Translations under genes and position numbers: made by a program | Shown here: positions 48,256 through 60,773 of the stretch, piece after piece | How positions within the stretch are numbered: the first letter of the stretch is position 1 | Layout of the letters: each line of letters begins with the position of its first letter | Notes under the pieces: model-generated | Seen by the model: only the letters and a program-made list of their open reading frames with translations | Database searches by the model: none | Told to the model about the DNA's origin: nothing | Source of the DNA: Puffinus mauretanicus | Taxonomy: Eukaryota > Chordata > Aves > Procellariiformes > Procellariidae | Length of the DNA stretch: 64,000 nt | Reading direction: 5' to 3' | Assembly: GCA_023333565.1 (NCBI GenBank) | Contig: JAJKFH010003571.1 | Coordinates: forward strand, 62,001 to 126,000

Positions 48256-51200
48256 GTAAGCATAAGCAGACAGCGCGGCAAATTTGGAGAGGTTAAACAG
48301 TCCTTCCATCAGCAGATGAAAGGGTCAGTCATCTCTAGACAGCAAACAATGTCCCAGGGCAAAAACTTCAGCTATTACGCTTAGATCTAGAATGGGATGT
48401 CTGAATTTGACCTTGACATCTACATGCTCTGTAGATGCTTCCTGGAGCTTAGGGACTATGGTTTCAAATGTTTTGTCTGTTTTGTGCATTACCCAGTTCA
48501 GAGTTTCATGCCCTGAACCGGGCTTTCACTGTAGCTATAGGAGCTCTATTGGTATGACAGTAAGTGACTTGAAAAGTCGGGACACGGTGCATTGTAGCAG
48601 ACTACAGGCATGGGATGATAAAATAGGACCAGGCTCACAAAAGAGACCCCCACAGCTATAAACAACCTCCGCATGGAGGAAATGCAGAGCTGGGCAAAAC
48701 TGTTTTAGAAATAATAGGCAGAGCGAAGAGCAAGTGTCCAGCCTGTGTAAAAGACACAGTACACAGTAAATTTGGATGTGACATGGACTTACATTAGACC
48801 AGGGAGGCATTAGAATTGGTTGGTTGAGGTTTGCTGGAAACATGATTATATAGCAGAGAAGAGAGAGAGATCCAAAGCATGGACACGCTGGAGGGACTAT
48901 GGTGGGACAAGCAGGCTTTGTGTGAATGGAGGAAGAAAGGGCTGTTACTGCTAGAAATCTGTGAAGGAAGTCAAGATATCTGGGCAGTTTTATGCAGCTT
49001 AACATAGCCTTATCCTGTTCATACTTTATGTTCCAGTCTTTAATTTTCTGTACTAAAGCAATAGTGATAACAGTATCTTTGGTGTTATACATGAAGAAAA
49101 TTGATCATTTGGATTTCTACTCTGAACGTAAGTGAATGCAGTCTATAAAAAACAAGCACATTATAATCTGATCAGAAAGCCTGATTCTTAAATGAACTTT
49201 GATATTACTCTCTCTTATATTTAAAGTCAAGAAGTAACTCAGATATGCAACCAAATTTAAGAACATGCACACATCTTTAAGTATCTTCATCATTAATGCA
49301 ATAAAAATAAATGTTCGAGTATTTAAGTAAAATAAAAACTTACTTTCAAAGGAAATGGGTACCTAATGTACATTTACAGTTTGTACAAACTCTCCCTGAA
49401 CAGTTTATGGGCTGAATATGTTTTTCCGCCTACCTACCATATACAGTACAATGCAAGTAGCAGATGGACATATTTTTATTTGTACGTGCTAAAATGGATG
49501 CACTAGTGTTACTGATTTTCATTCCTAGAAAAAACGGTGAAAGTATTTTCCTGGCCATGAAGTTCAATTAATGGCATGTGTCATCTTATTTTACATGGAA
49601 GGTAAATACAGCAGAAATACATAGTGCACTGAAGGGAGGGGTAAAATGGATTTTAGATGCTAGTATGATCTCCATTAAACTGTCTGAAATAACTGGCAGT
49701 CTCTAGCCTCTAGCCTACACCCATTCCCTTTTGAAAGTAAGAAATATATCTGTTATCTGATATAAATTTGGGGGTTTTAAACTATCTACTATCCACAGTC
49801 CTAGTACATTGAACGTTAACCGACAACAATTATTGGAAAGTACTAGTACATTTTCCTTTTAGTAGAAAATATTTAAAAACTACACAGAACAAAATTATTT
49901 AAGCAAAATTCACTTCTGAAATATTTCACTGCAAGCAAACCTAGTGGCAGAAAAAGTCAAGATAAGATGAATAAAGAAACATGTTTTTCTCTTACCTTCT
50001 AATTTTCTCCCAGGCCAATTTGCTCTTATGGGATTTTTGATGGTGCTGTTCTTAGCAAAATATATCATACCTGAAGGACAAAAACATAGCCAGATGTTTG
50101 CCTGTAGACTTTGCAAACAGTTTTTATCGTAAGCTTGTCCTACTAGTCCGACTGTGTAATTTAATTCAGTGCCTGGCATTGAATTCTTTCTTCATGTAAT
50201 AGCTCCAAAACTGCTCTCTTTTCTCTGTTTAAAAGAGAGGAGATGCTGACTCCTCTCAGATAAAATATTAAAGCAGAATTTGGTTTATATTTGCTAAACA
50301 CAGTGTTGTTACAAGTGAATGGTATGCCCAATTGTACTGATAAAACAAAACATCAATTATAATAATTATAATAACTGTTGCTACTTTAAATTTAGAGATA
50401 TACATTAGCTAATGTAAGGCAGAAGCTGTTATGACTAACTACTCAAACAGTCATTATTGTGTACACAATAATTTTTCCACAGTATAATCTCTAGATTTTT
50501 AAATAAACTTTTTTTCATGCAGCATATGGAGACTTAGGAAAGTAAGTGAAGATATCTGAACAGAGGAGCTTCTACTTAAATGGGATCTATCTGTCTGTCC
50601 ATCTACATGTATAGATATATATACACACGCACACAAATACGAATAAATAAAGCATTTCATAGATGCATTAGGATGTGGAATATTTTGGAAGCATTTCCCA
50701 GGAATCAGGCACTTTCACATGTCCCACTAAGATATGAGCCAAAACAAGATTACAGCCATAACCAGAGTGCTGTGTAGTGAACTACCCTGTGCAATCAGAT
50801 GAATGCCCATCACGATACACATATGAGCACGTGTCCAAATGATAGAGATTTATACACGACACCTGTGCATGAAGTCTAAGTGTTGAAACAAAAAAATTAA
50901 GGCAGCGTTTGCAGCGAGTTTTCACATCAGCCGTTTTGTGAGCCACAGGTAGTTCATCAGCTAGTTTTCATCATCAGTTTGACCTTCTCTTAAATATATT
51001 GTAAGGCTTACTTATATATAGAAGGTTTATCTGTAAGTTTCCTCTTAAGTTTTAAAATGGAAGGATTTTTAAGGCCAGATTTAAAGTGACTGTGGTAAAA
51101 TGAGCATTTGTGGTTAAAATTTAGGGTATTGTTCAGCTTTATTGTATAGTCCAATCTGTATGAAGTGGTGCCCATATGGTTGGCTGAGCCTGTGAAGGAT

Positions 51201-53422
51201 GCTGTGATTGGAAAGAAGAGGCTAACCCATGGAGTTTGTCTCATCTCCTGAAAGGTCTTTAGGGAAACCTCTCTGCAGACTCCTTGAGACACCCTAACAT
51301 TCTCCTATTGCTTCGGTAGCTATCAATAATATTCTTACCTTCATCACCTTTCTCAACAGTTCCTTCCCACTCATAGTGTTGGAAATAGCATCCAGCCTAG
51401 TTATATCCTTTAGTTCCTAAAACAATGTAAACACTATAATCTAAATAAATAAATAAAAAGAACTCACTCTCAAAAACCAGAATAAATAAGCAGAAGAAAA
51501 ATATAAAAAGTATACAGTTTCTAACACTGAAGTACCAAGTCCTGTGCCAAGGCAGTTGCAATAAAAGTATTTGAAGGCTCAGTTCTTTTGTAAAACCATT
51601 TTTGTTGTTATTTGGATTTACCAAAATAGTTCCTCCACTGAAAAATTTTGTCAGCATTATCCAGAATTTTCATAAAGATCTCACTTAAAATCTTATTTGA
51701 ATTTCTACTTTTGGTTCACTCTTTCTTCATTTTTGCTCTTCCTTCCCTTCATAAAGACATTTTGATCCATTTAATTATTAAAAAAAAAAACCCACAACGT
51801 AATGTGTTTCATAAAAAAGCATAAAGAACTCCCATTTAAATAGAAATATTTTTTCTAGAACTTTGAAGAAGGTTGTCTAACTAGAATAATTTAATTTATA
51901 AATTTGCTCACCTTTTGCTACTCTTCATCTTTTCTGGACTTCCTTTTCATAATGTATTGGCTTGCTCAAATTGCTCTCTTTGCCACATGTACTGTTTTCA
52001 TTCTTACATGCTTCCGATCTCAGACATGGCACTTAACTACTAGTTAATAAGATTGGCTCCTAAAACTAGCTGGTATTCAGCCCAACAGTGAAGTGAGGCC
52101 ATCATTCTGTCCCATCAATAACAGACTTTTAATCAAACAGAAATAGTACAGAGTTGGGTCAATCGCTACCTCCTATAATCAGCACTTTTCTGTGCCAGAG
52201 CCCTTTTGTTTAACAGGAGTTTCAAATACGTCATATACCTGGTATCGACACAAATTCTCTTAGGAAAGAGCGCTAGTTTTCATAACGAGTCCATCACTGG
52301 CTCTAGCAGATTGCTTTACTTGTGTATCTTCAGAATCACTATTCATTTTGCTACCTGTCTTAAAGGTTCCACTGTGCTTACATCTTATAACAAAAATACA
52401 TTAATGTAAACACTCGTAGTGCTGTGTTGGCACTATAATAAATCTACCCTAAAGCCATTCCAAAGACTTAAATATGACTCCAAGCCAATTGTATGAGTGT
52501 AAAATAGTGATTTTTTTGCTGCCATAGTATCCATTATATCCCCTAGGTACAGCTAGTTTGGGGACAAAAGGAGAGTCATTCTGTCCTATAGCTTTATTTG
52601 ATAAATAGGATCTAATGATAACAAGATCCCTAATGGAAAATACAGACCATTGGCCAAAAACGATAACAAAAAAAAAGAATAAGTTAATGCACTATTGGTC
52701 AGTGACAATAGATGTGTTAGGGTACTAGAATATTTATACAATACTTGAAAAAACCTGATTTGTAATAACCATAATGTTTCTTGTTCAGCAGCCAACACAC
52801 CCAGAGCATTTTATGTGCAATTATCATGAAATAATGCACCAAAATTGACCAAATGTTTGAAATATTCTTAGACACAGATTTACAATTGAAGTTAATTCAT
52901 TAAATATTTTTTAATAAGTTGATTTCTAAAGGATAGCTCTGTGATTAGTTTATAATTATTAATAAAGAATATATTAGGACAAAATGTGTTTCTTAATTAA
53001 TTTTTTTAAATTTATATTTTCACTCTCTGGAAATATTTATGTCCAATTTCCACTTCTGGAGCCAATCCTGTTGCGAAATTGCAGCCTTCTGAAGCATTTG
53101 GCAACTCAGAAACCTAGCTATGAAATTTTGCTCATCATTACATTTTTCTCTTTTCCAATTTTACACTTAATTATAGACCATTAAATCAGTCCCTAGTAAA
53201 TGTAAAAGATATTGTCAGTCTTATGCAGAGCAGTTCTTTATTTACTATCATTGACAGAATGTTGGAACACTCAGAATGAATTCCTTTATACATTTATTTG
53301 TCATACTGCTTACTGTAGAAAATGCAGAAATTCCTAAAATAGCTTTACAGTCACAATGCTTGGTACTAACAATTAATCCAAATTTGCCAAGTTACCCATA
53401 TTTGATGTTGGTTTTCTTCAGT
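48256..53422. other. AT-rich non-coding sequence
   Basis: No gene or recent transposon was recognised. The minus-strand open frame at 48535-49092 (185 codons) is the longest in the window but has no recognisable motif and is compatible with chance. A short ATAAATAA run lies at about 51443-51458. Confidence 0.55.
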
Positions 53423-53585
53423 CCCATTGTTGTGGTTTAACTCAGCAGGCAGCCAAACACCATGCAGCCGCTCACTCACTCCCCCCCCCCCCCGCCCTCA
53501 GTGGGACGGGGAGAGAATCGGAAGGGCAAGAGAAAACTTGTGGGTTGAGATAAAGACAGTTTAATAGAACAGAAAAGGAAGGGGA

Positions 53586-53586
<1 letters not shown>

Positions 53587-53656
<70 letters not shown>

Positions 53657-53712
53657 TGATGATGATGATGATGTTAATAATAATAATAATAATAATAGTA
53701 ATAATAATAATA
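53587..53712 (+). repeat. (AAT)n with embedded (GAT)n microsatellite inside an LTR
   Basis: About 42 trinucleotide units: a long AAT block, six GAT units, then more AAT with single substitutions. It produces long isoleucine-only or leucine-rich false frames on the minus strand. Confidence 0.95.
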
Positions 53713-53792
53713 GAATATACAAAATGAGTGTACTCGCCAAGCAATGCCCAAAAAACCACAGCAAACACTACTTCCTGGACACACCTCCCATT

Positions 53793-53813
53793 CATATACT
53801 GAGCATGACGTCA
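53793..53813 (-). promoter_or_regulatory. LTR core promoter: intact CRE, altered TATA
   Basis: TGACGTCA at 53806-53813 is intact. The TATA box position reads TATATGAA on the minus strand, a weaker match than in the sister LTRs. Confidence 0.55.
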
Positions 53814-54560
53814 CATGGTACGGAATACCCCCTTGGCCAGCTGGGCCAGCTGTCCCAGCTATGCTCCCTCCCAACCTCTTGTGCACAGGAAGCTGAAAAA
53901 GTCCTTGACTAGCAGGGTACTTAACAACAACTAAAACCATCAGTGTGTTATCAACATTCTTCTCATATTAAATCCAAAATACAGCACTAGGAAGAAATTT
54001 AACTCTATCCCAGCCAAAGCCAGGACACCCATATAAAGCACTTTCCTTGCCCCTTTCTTCAGCCCTCTACCCCCCATCTTTTCAACATAAAAAGATCTCT
54101 GGATTCATTTTAATAAGTTTCTTTTTTTCGTTTTTTTCAGAAATCTCTCAGATCACTGAGCTTGGGAGCTATGGTTCACTGCTAGAACTACAACCCTTAC
54201 TGTGGTTTCAGTTCAGATGAAAAAGAAATGGATGAGAAACAGAAACATAAGGACAAGATGGGAAAAAAAAATCCCATTTGCTGTGCTTATTAAAATACAG
54301 GAGAGAGACTTTAAAATTGCTATTCTCTCTACTGTTCTGATAATTCTCAGGCAAACATTTTACACACACCCCTCTCTTCTAAACTTCACTGTAACCCAGA
54401 GACAATGTAGAGAGCCTTAGCCTGGCAAGCATACTGGGAGCATACTAAATCACACAAACAGCACTAAATCCCCCAAGAAGCATGGCACCTTGCCATTACT
54501 GTTCAGACACAATATAGAGAGGTACCTATTTTTGTGGGTAATCCTTTCATCAGCATGAGG

Positions 54561-54625
54561 GAATTCAAATCTATGTCTCCTATTTCCCAGGGGAAGTGTG
54601 TCTATACCAGTGAGCTAGAGAGTAC
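54561..54625 (-). mobile_element. Possible tRNA-derived SINE head or tRNA fossil
   Basis: On the minus strand CTAGCTCACTGGTATAGAC resembles a tRNA D-arm with an A box. About 40 bp later GATTTGAATTC resembles a B box (consensus GGTTCGAATCC). The order and spacing fit a pol III promoter from a tRNA-like gene. The cloverleaf is too decayed for a functional tRNA. An old tRNA-derived SINE is the likeliest source. Confidence 0.4.
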
Positions 54626-57151
54626 TCTGAATAGAAGTGCCTTTCCTCATCCTATTTAAGAGGTACCAGGATGCCAATTACACATGAACTATCGTATCAG
54701 CATAATCTTTTAAATTTAGTGATAAAGTTATTCAAAAACAGACCAGGGCAAGATATTTGGACTGGAGTTCCAGCTACCACATCTTTTTATGCTTTTGAAA
54801 TGAAACACCTGATTGGATAAAACACAGAAATAATGGTTAAGGGACAGAAATCTAGTTCTGCAATAATGTACTGTGTCTATTTTTTATTTTATTTTTTTTA
54901 AAGAGAGACAAGCTTATCCTATTTCAGTATCTCAATCAAAATCCATTTATCTCTACAGGAATATATTGGCAAGATCAAAGATTTGAACCCAAGCTCAAGA
55001 ATGTTTCTGAATACATGTTTAATTTTGAGAAGGGTAATACCCCTGAAGATTATGGTGCTAGAAGGCAATACATACTAAATGGTGGCTAACACAACATATA
55101 CCTTATTTACGTTGGGAATCAGATTCCCTGATTCTAAGAGAAAAAAGCAAATCTTTATTTGATCTTATTTCTATTAACCCAGCCACTGTAGTACCCAACA
55201 GGCACAGTAAAGTGGACTTTCTTCCAACTTGACTATCATCAGTGGGACAGGGGCTGTGCCTAGATCACCACTGTAGACCCACTATGTGCAACACCACTTA
55301 TAACACAGGAGGGAGACAGTGACACAATATATGAAGATGATGGGATGGCATATGATTCACCAGAAGCATCGCTGTAGTTACAGAGATTTGTTATGTGTTA
55401 ATAAGCAAAGACACAAGACCAGCTTAAACTTCCAGCTCCAACTTCCAATCATATTAAATACATCAGGACCGAGGGAAAAGGAAATTAATTTTTTCTATTA
55501 ATTGAACATAGTGGAGGCTGTTGAGAGAATGTACATCTAAACCTCACAGAAGACCTATTCCAAAGACTTTTACAGAGTAGTGGTTCAGCTAATGATGCAG
55601 AATATATGAAGAAAAAAATGACACATTGTAATGAGACAGTAATGGCGTCGCTGCACAGTGTGAAGATATCCTTATGATACAGAATAGGTAGAATCAGTCA
55701 CCTGAATCACAATCTCACCTCCACTGTGCTGAGAAAGCACAATAACAATGGCTGAGGAACATGAATGGTGGGATAACTGGGGAAGAAAAAAAAAAAAATC
55801 AAAAACCAGGAAATACAGTGGCTGAGATTTTTTGTCTTTCACTATTACCAGACCACTGGACTAGAAACCCGATCCTTCAATAGTGATGGTTACACTTCTG
55901 TTTAGGAGATGGTGCTGCTTATAGTGACTCAAAGCCAAAATTTGCACAAAATATATCCCAACCGAGACTGCTAGCATTTCAATAACTCAGAGAATGGTAG
56001 TACTGGATGGTGTTGGACAATGTCGGATCACCATTTTCATTAAGTGTTGGGCGGTGCTCCAAACAGTTGTTGAGGTAACATGCCTAGTTCCCTACATTCG
56101 CTGGTGAGAATGGAGATACTTTACATAACAGATGGTGCCAAAAGACAACTGTTTTTCATTGTCTTGCATTTCATGTATCCATGCTTTTTTGTCCTTTTCT
56201 TTAAATCTATTGTTTTGTCATACAGGAAACAATTTGTCTCTATTTTAAATAACTTCTCAAAAGGACATTTGAGAGGAGATTTCTTAATTGGTGTTTCCTG
56301 CTGTTGTTTCTTTTCTTCTAGTTATGGCATTATCAAACTCCTGCTTCCCACAATTGTAGGCTGTAGCTGAATTAACCGCTCAACATTTATGATTAGTTGC
56401 TCAAAAGAATACCTATGTATCACTGTTCATAAAAATCTCAGACAATTAAGCTGGTTAGTCTTCTTCAGTGCTGGGTTTTTTCATATTACATTTTTATGAA
56501 AAAATAATCCTATTTTATATGTTTTCAACTGGGAATAAAGTCCTCATAAAATTAAAAAATGATTCTTCCATAATACAAACTCTCTTAATGTTACACAATG
56601 GAACATAAATCAATAAACTTCAAGGTACAGTATTGCACATTTTAAGAAAAAAATGTGAATCTAAAATGAACCTAAAGATTTCATCCTGATAATTTCCATT
56701 CTATTGTTTTGTTTATTTGTGAGAAAACATGACACCCAGTACTTTATTTTCCAATAAGACATTATGATAGTCTCATAATGATTATCAAAGAAACATACAG
56801 TACAGCCTCAAAAGTGCAGGCATTGATAGTCTTGTAGGCAAGGAACCAGACTGAAAGATTCTGTTCTCAGATATCCAGAAAGCATTTCCTGTGATATTGA
56901 GCAAGTTTTTGTGCCTTTGTATTTCATTTGCAAGAAAGAAATTCCTATACTTCTTTTATTTTCACATTCCACTTTGCCTGCACAACGCTACTCAGTTTGT
57001 GTAATAAATAACTCCTCCATTCACTTTTTGGTGATCTCAGTGATCAGAGAAGTAACTTGGCCAATAAGGAGAAGAAATATGTAACTCATTCAATATTTTA
57101 ATCTTTTAATGGTCCCACCAGAGAATATCCTGAGGATGTAAATTTATAAAT

Positions 57152-57193
57152 ATGTGTGTGTGTGTGTGAATATATATATATATAAAAAAAAAA
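57152..57193 (+). repeat. Compound (TG)n-(TA)n-(A)n microsatellite
   Basis: About eight TG units, then about eight AT units, then nine or more A's. Confidence 0.9.
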
Positions 57194-58947
57194 CTAATTA
57201 ATTTAATTCTTATCATCACCATCATCAGTGTTGATTACAACAGTAAACCTAATAATATTTTCTCAGAATACCTCATTTCCATGAAAAAGAATTGTCATCC
57301 CTCAAATAGGAGAGTTTCAGATCCAAGCAGGCATCCACTGTTGTAGCTTTTGTGTAAACCTAAAAGTGGTAACAAGCTAAAACCCTCTAATTTTCAAAGT
57401 TTAGAGAGAGTAGAGATATAACCCCAAAAAGCGCTTTTGAAGGTCATGATAGGTTATAGCTATCAAAACTAGAACCTGTATTTTAACTTAAAGAGAACCA
57501 GTTTTAAAACTGAGGGAACATAGCTGATCTGTGAATTACATCTTACTGAATATCAGGGGCACTGATTAAAATAATCATTAAAAGTAGAAAGACTTCTAAA
57601 TGAACATGATGTAACAGGAACAACCAGTCTGGCTTCTAAAACAAAAAATCCTGCTCCTTTGATAAATCATGATTTTTATAGGTATCAAAAAAGATACAGG
57701 GGGAATTGCTTGAACTTTCATTTATTACTTCTTTGAACTTTCAGTTAATTATTGGCAATATTCCTCATTGTTAAAGAAAATGAATAGGTTAAGAATTCTT
57801 CTGTGTAATGAATTGTTTCCAGGACTGAAAGAAAGTATCTGGAAAACCTAGTCAAATATTAATGGTGAGAGAAGGAGATAACAAGGTTCTGTATTAGCAC
57901 CGATGCCATATTTAATACTTGCCTGAAAACTGTAACTTCTCCTCTGTCTTTCCTCTCAAATTTTAAGTACTGATAAAATGTTCACCTGCTGAACAATGGT
58001 GAGGCTGGTTGCTTGGCCTTTATTTGAAGAAGAGCTTTTGCACATAAATTAATGGACGGATTTTAAGAAAAAACACAATTATTGAATCTTTACACATATA
58101 GTGATATCTTAGATTATTTATACAGGATTTCCTTTATCTTCCCTAAGAAGACTACAAGCAAATGTTACTTTTCTTCAGATTCAGAGAAAAGATTTACAGA
58201 TTATGTTTAATCTTATCCCACAAATACTGTTTGAAATAAAGACAATTTTCTTTAACATTTTTTATTTTTCCAGGAAAGACTATGCCCCCTCCCTCATCTT
58301 CTGCTTCTCACCACCTCCCCCCAAAAGAAGACATTTAAAGCACTCAAGCACACTTCTAATATAGGAACAGCTGATCAGCAAAGTATAGAATAAAACATCA
58401 GAGCATTTCTAAGAGAAATTACTGTTTGGTGTAAAGAAAGGGACAAATATTTCACAAAATAAAAATCACAAGTATAACGTTCCTAGCTCTTTTTATCCCT
58501 AGTGAGTATCTTTTTACAGAGGAACTGGATAGCGATCTATCAGCATATCACACTATTTCAAAGTGCTTTAAAGTTAAGTGCCACATGCACTAGTTTTCTA
58601 ACTGACCAAATACAACCTGTGCTATTAAATAAATGTTCTTTCTACCTTACTTCTACTCAGTGGCTTCCACTGTTTTGTTTCCTCAGAGGTTTCATGACAA
58701 ATGAAAGAGGTTTACAGATGCCTATGTCCTGAGCTGCAATGTTAAACAATTCTTACTATTTTTTCTAATATATCAGTCCCACAATATGTCCCCAGGGAAG
58801 TTGCGGAGTAGCAACCAAACTACGTAAGCAGTTGCTTGTGATGTGACTCCTAGTAGCTAAACAATTTTGTGATATCTTTGGAAAACAAACAAAGAACAGA
58901 ACCAAAATCTTACAGCCACAAAAACTTCAGGTTAAAGAAACCCAAAA

Positions 58948-58992
58948 TAAACAAACAAACAAACAAACAAACAAACAAAAAAACAAACAAAA
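58948..58992 (+). repeat. (CAAA)n microsatellite
   Basis: About 11 tetranucleotide units with one A-rich interruption. Confidence 0.92.
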
Positions 58993-59379
58993 CTCTGGGG
59001 AGAAAGAACTAATGGATGAGAAACAAGACTAGAATTGTTATACGCTTTTTTGAACCAGATTGAGGGCACGTGCAACTATGAAGTCTTGGTGTCTTCAGAA
59101 AAAAATCCTTCTTAGGAGAAAAATTCTCCAGTTTCTGCCTAGCATGATATAACTCTACATATTGTTTTAGCTCATATCTATTGTTCAGGCAAACTTCAGT
59201 CTTCTCAGATGAAACAAAATTGGAAGGTGCATTTCAGGAACGCTGACTCTGCTCCTGTCATTAGGAGGCATACAGTCCCTGGATCATCAGGGACTCATCA
59301 AAGTGGGGACTGAGTACTTAGCACCTGAAGTTTTATTGTCCAGGCCCTCTCCTGTACTCACCAGCCAGTCTTCTGCTCA

Positions 59380-59570
59380 CTTACAGTCCATACACCCAAA
59401 CTATATCTCACAAATTTGGCTTTAAAGATGCCATGGGATACCACATCAAAAGCGCTTTGTCAGAAATCAATTACATTAGTCAGGCAAATTTGCCCATGGT
59501 GAAGATATGCTGGCCATTCCAAACCATCCCATACATTCCCTCTTGGGTCATCAGGGACCTTCTCTGATCA
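59380..59570 (-). mobile_element. Old CR1 fragment from the reverse-transcriptase region
   Basis: On the plus strand GATGCCATGGGATACCACAT, CAAAAGCGCTTTGTCAGAAAT and TTTGCCCATGGTGAAGATATG reproduce, in order, the complement of the CR1 RT core just upstream of the part preserved at 1-818. It lacks a 3' end and the frame is broken. The boundaries are approximate. Confidence 0.65.
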
Positions 59571-59715
59571 CTATAGCATTAAATCAAAAATAAATACAAA
59601 AATTAAACATATTAAAATGGTAAAATATATCAACTTGTTCTATTAGGGAGGTATAGAAACTGCAAATTACAGTGTCTGAACAGGTATAAATACTATGTTC
59701 AGAATAGCTTGGTAG

Positions 59716-59735
59716 AAACATCTGGAAACATCTGG
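59716..59735 (+). repeat. Perfect 10-bp tandem duplication
   Basis: AAACATCTGG occurs twice back to back. Confidence 0.85.
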
Positions 59736-60191
59736 AAGGAAACTGAAGTGGTACAAGAAATTAACAGTAAACTGGAAAGGAGAATGGACTTATTCTCGCC
59801 AAAGAAAAAGTTATCCACATTTTTCAATTGAGGAAACTTGTTAGCATTTTCCTAGAAAGCCCTTAATAGGAAAGTCACCAACAATAAAACTCCATAATGA
59901 AGATGAGTGGTGCATAATGATCCTCTTTGTAAAATTGGCATTCTGGTGACAATGGATTCTACATAAATAATCTTAGCATTGTACCAAAGAGCAACAGAAA
60001 GAAACAGCATATGTGGGACTATAGGCAGATCTCTGGGACTGGGCTGCAGTTAAGAACTGTATAGAAAGAGACCGAATAGACAAACTGAGATTCTATTCAA
60101 GGTCAGGATATATACCTGGGGGATTTATATATGGCCAAAGTATCTAAGCACCCGTTATAGTTGAAGAATATCTAGTCAATACAGTCAGTGG

Positions 60192-60767
60192 TGCCTAAAG
60201 AGCGCTTGGCTGAGCAGCAAGTGGGTATATACTAGAAGATGAGCTGGTGGCTCTCAGCCCAGGGGGTGAGCTGCTGTGAGCTGGCACCAGTGCAGTAGAG
60301 CTGCGTGGCATTGGCTCAGCCTCGCTAAGAAGAAAATGTTGCAAAGGTGCAAGAAAGTATGTGAACTGCAACTCTGCAAGACAGGATAAGGGAAAACACA
60401 GAGGGAAATTGCTGAGATGGTAAAAGCTGTTTTAGAATCCAAGTGGAAAAATATTGATGTGAAGAGGGATAAATTCCTGGGGGGATAAAAAAGGCATAGA
60501 AGAGGAAGGCAACACAGCAGCATCAACCAGCCTGTTCCAAGGAGCAAAGCAGACCCACTTCTCCCCAGCTGGCTGATGACTGCCCAACCAGCTAAAACCC
60601 ACCAGGTGCTTTGGGCAGAGAGCAGACTCCTGCTCAGTCTGGTACACCACAAGTCCCAGCTACGTGTTGCCCGTGTTAGCGAATAAATAACTGCTTTGTA
60701 CTCCTGTCTATGTTCTGCTTCCAAAGCGATTGGGGGTATGGTAAAAGGCACCCAAACACCAGTAACA
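60192..60767 (+). mobile_element. Candidate solo LTR of a different ERV type (ERVK-like)
   Basis: A GC-richer block of 576 bp bounded by TGCCTAAAG at the left and GTAACA at the right, with TG...CA ends. Six-base flanks CAGTGG (60186-60191) and CAGTGA (60768-60773) differ at one position; 6-bp duplications are typical of ERVK-class integrases. AATAAA at 60682-60687 lies about 80 bp from the end, as expected for an R-U5 region, and a TATA-like GATAAAAAAG sits about 200 bp upstream of it. The minus-strand open frame at 60254-60787 is antisense to this and has no known domain. I do not recognise the family from sequence alone, so this rests on architecture. Confidence 0.45.
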
Positions 60768-60773
60768 CAGTGA

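Larger units (their letters stand above)
53428..54027 (-). mobile_element. Solo LTR of the same avian ERV family, minus strand, subfamily 2, with internal repeat expansion
   Basis: A complete 600-bp LTR, starting TGTCCTGGCTTTGGCTGG and ending AACCACAACA on the minus strand. A perfect 5-bp target duplication CCCAT lies at 53423-53427 and 54028-54032. It matches the 19103 copy in its central part. The small ATT repeat found there has grown here to about 126 bp (53587-53712), which explains the longer size. The TATA region reads ATATGAA rather than ATATAAA. A run of 12-13 C's sits near 53481-53493. No internal provirus remains. Confidence 0.94.
54033..59379. other. AT-rich non-coding sequence
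   Basis: No gene was recognised. It includes the possible SINE head at 54561, the TG/TA tract at 57152 and the CAAA tract at 58948. Open frames at 56080-56370 and 58502-58732 show no domain. Confidence 0.55.

Noticed and set aside
48535..49092. 185-codon open frame on the minus strand, the longest in the window
   Set aside because: No recognisable motif, no splice or promoter context, and a frame of this length is compatible with chance among six frames of 64 kb of AT-rich DNA.
53472..53795. Frames with long isoleucine or leucine runs
   Set aside because: Translations of the AAT/GAT microsatellite inside the LTR.
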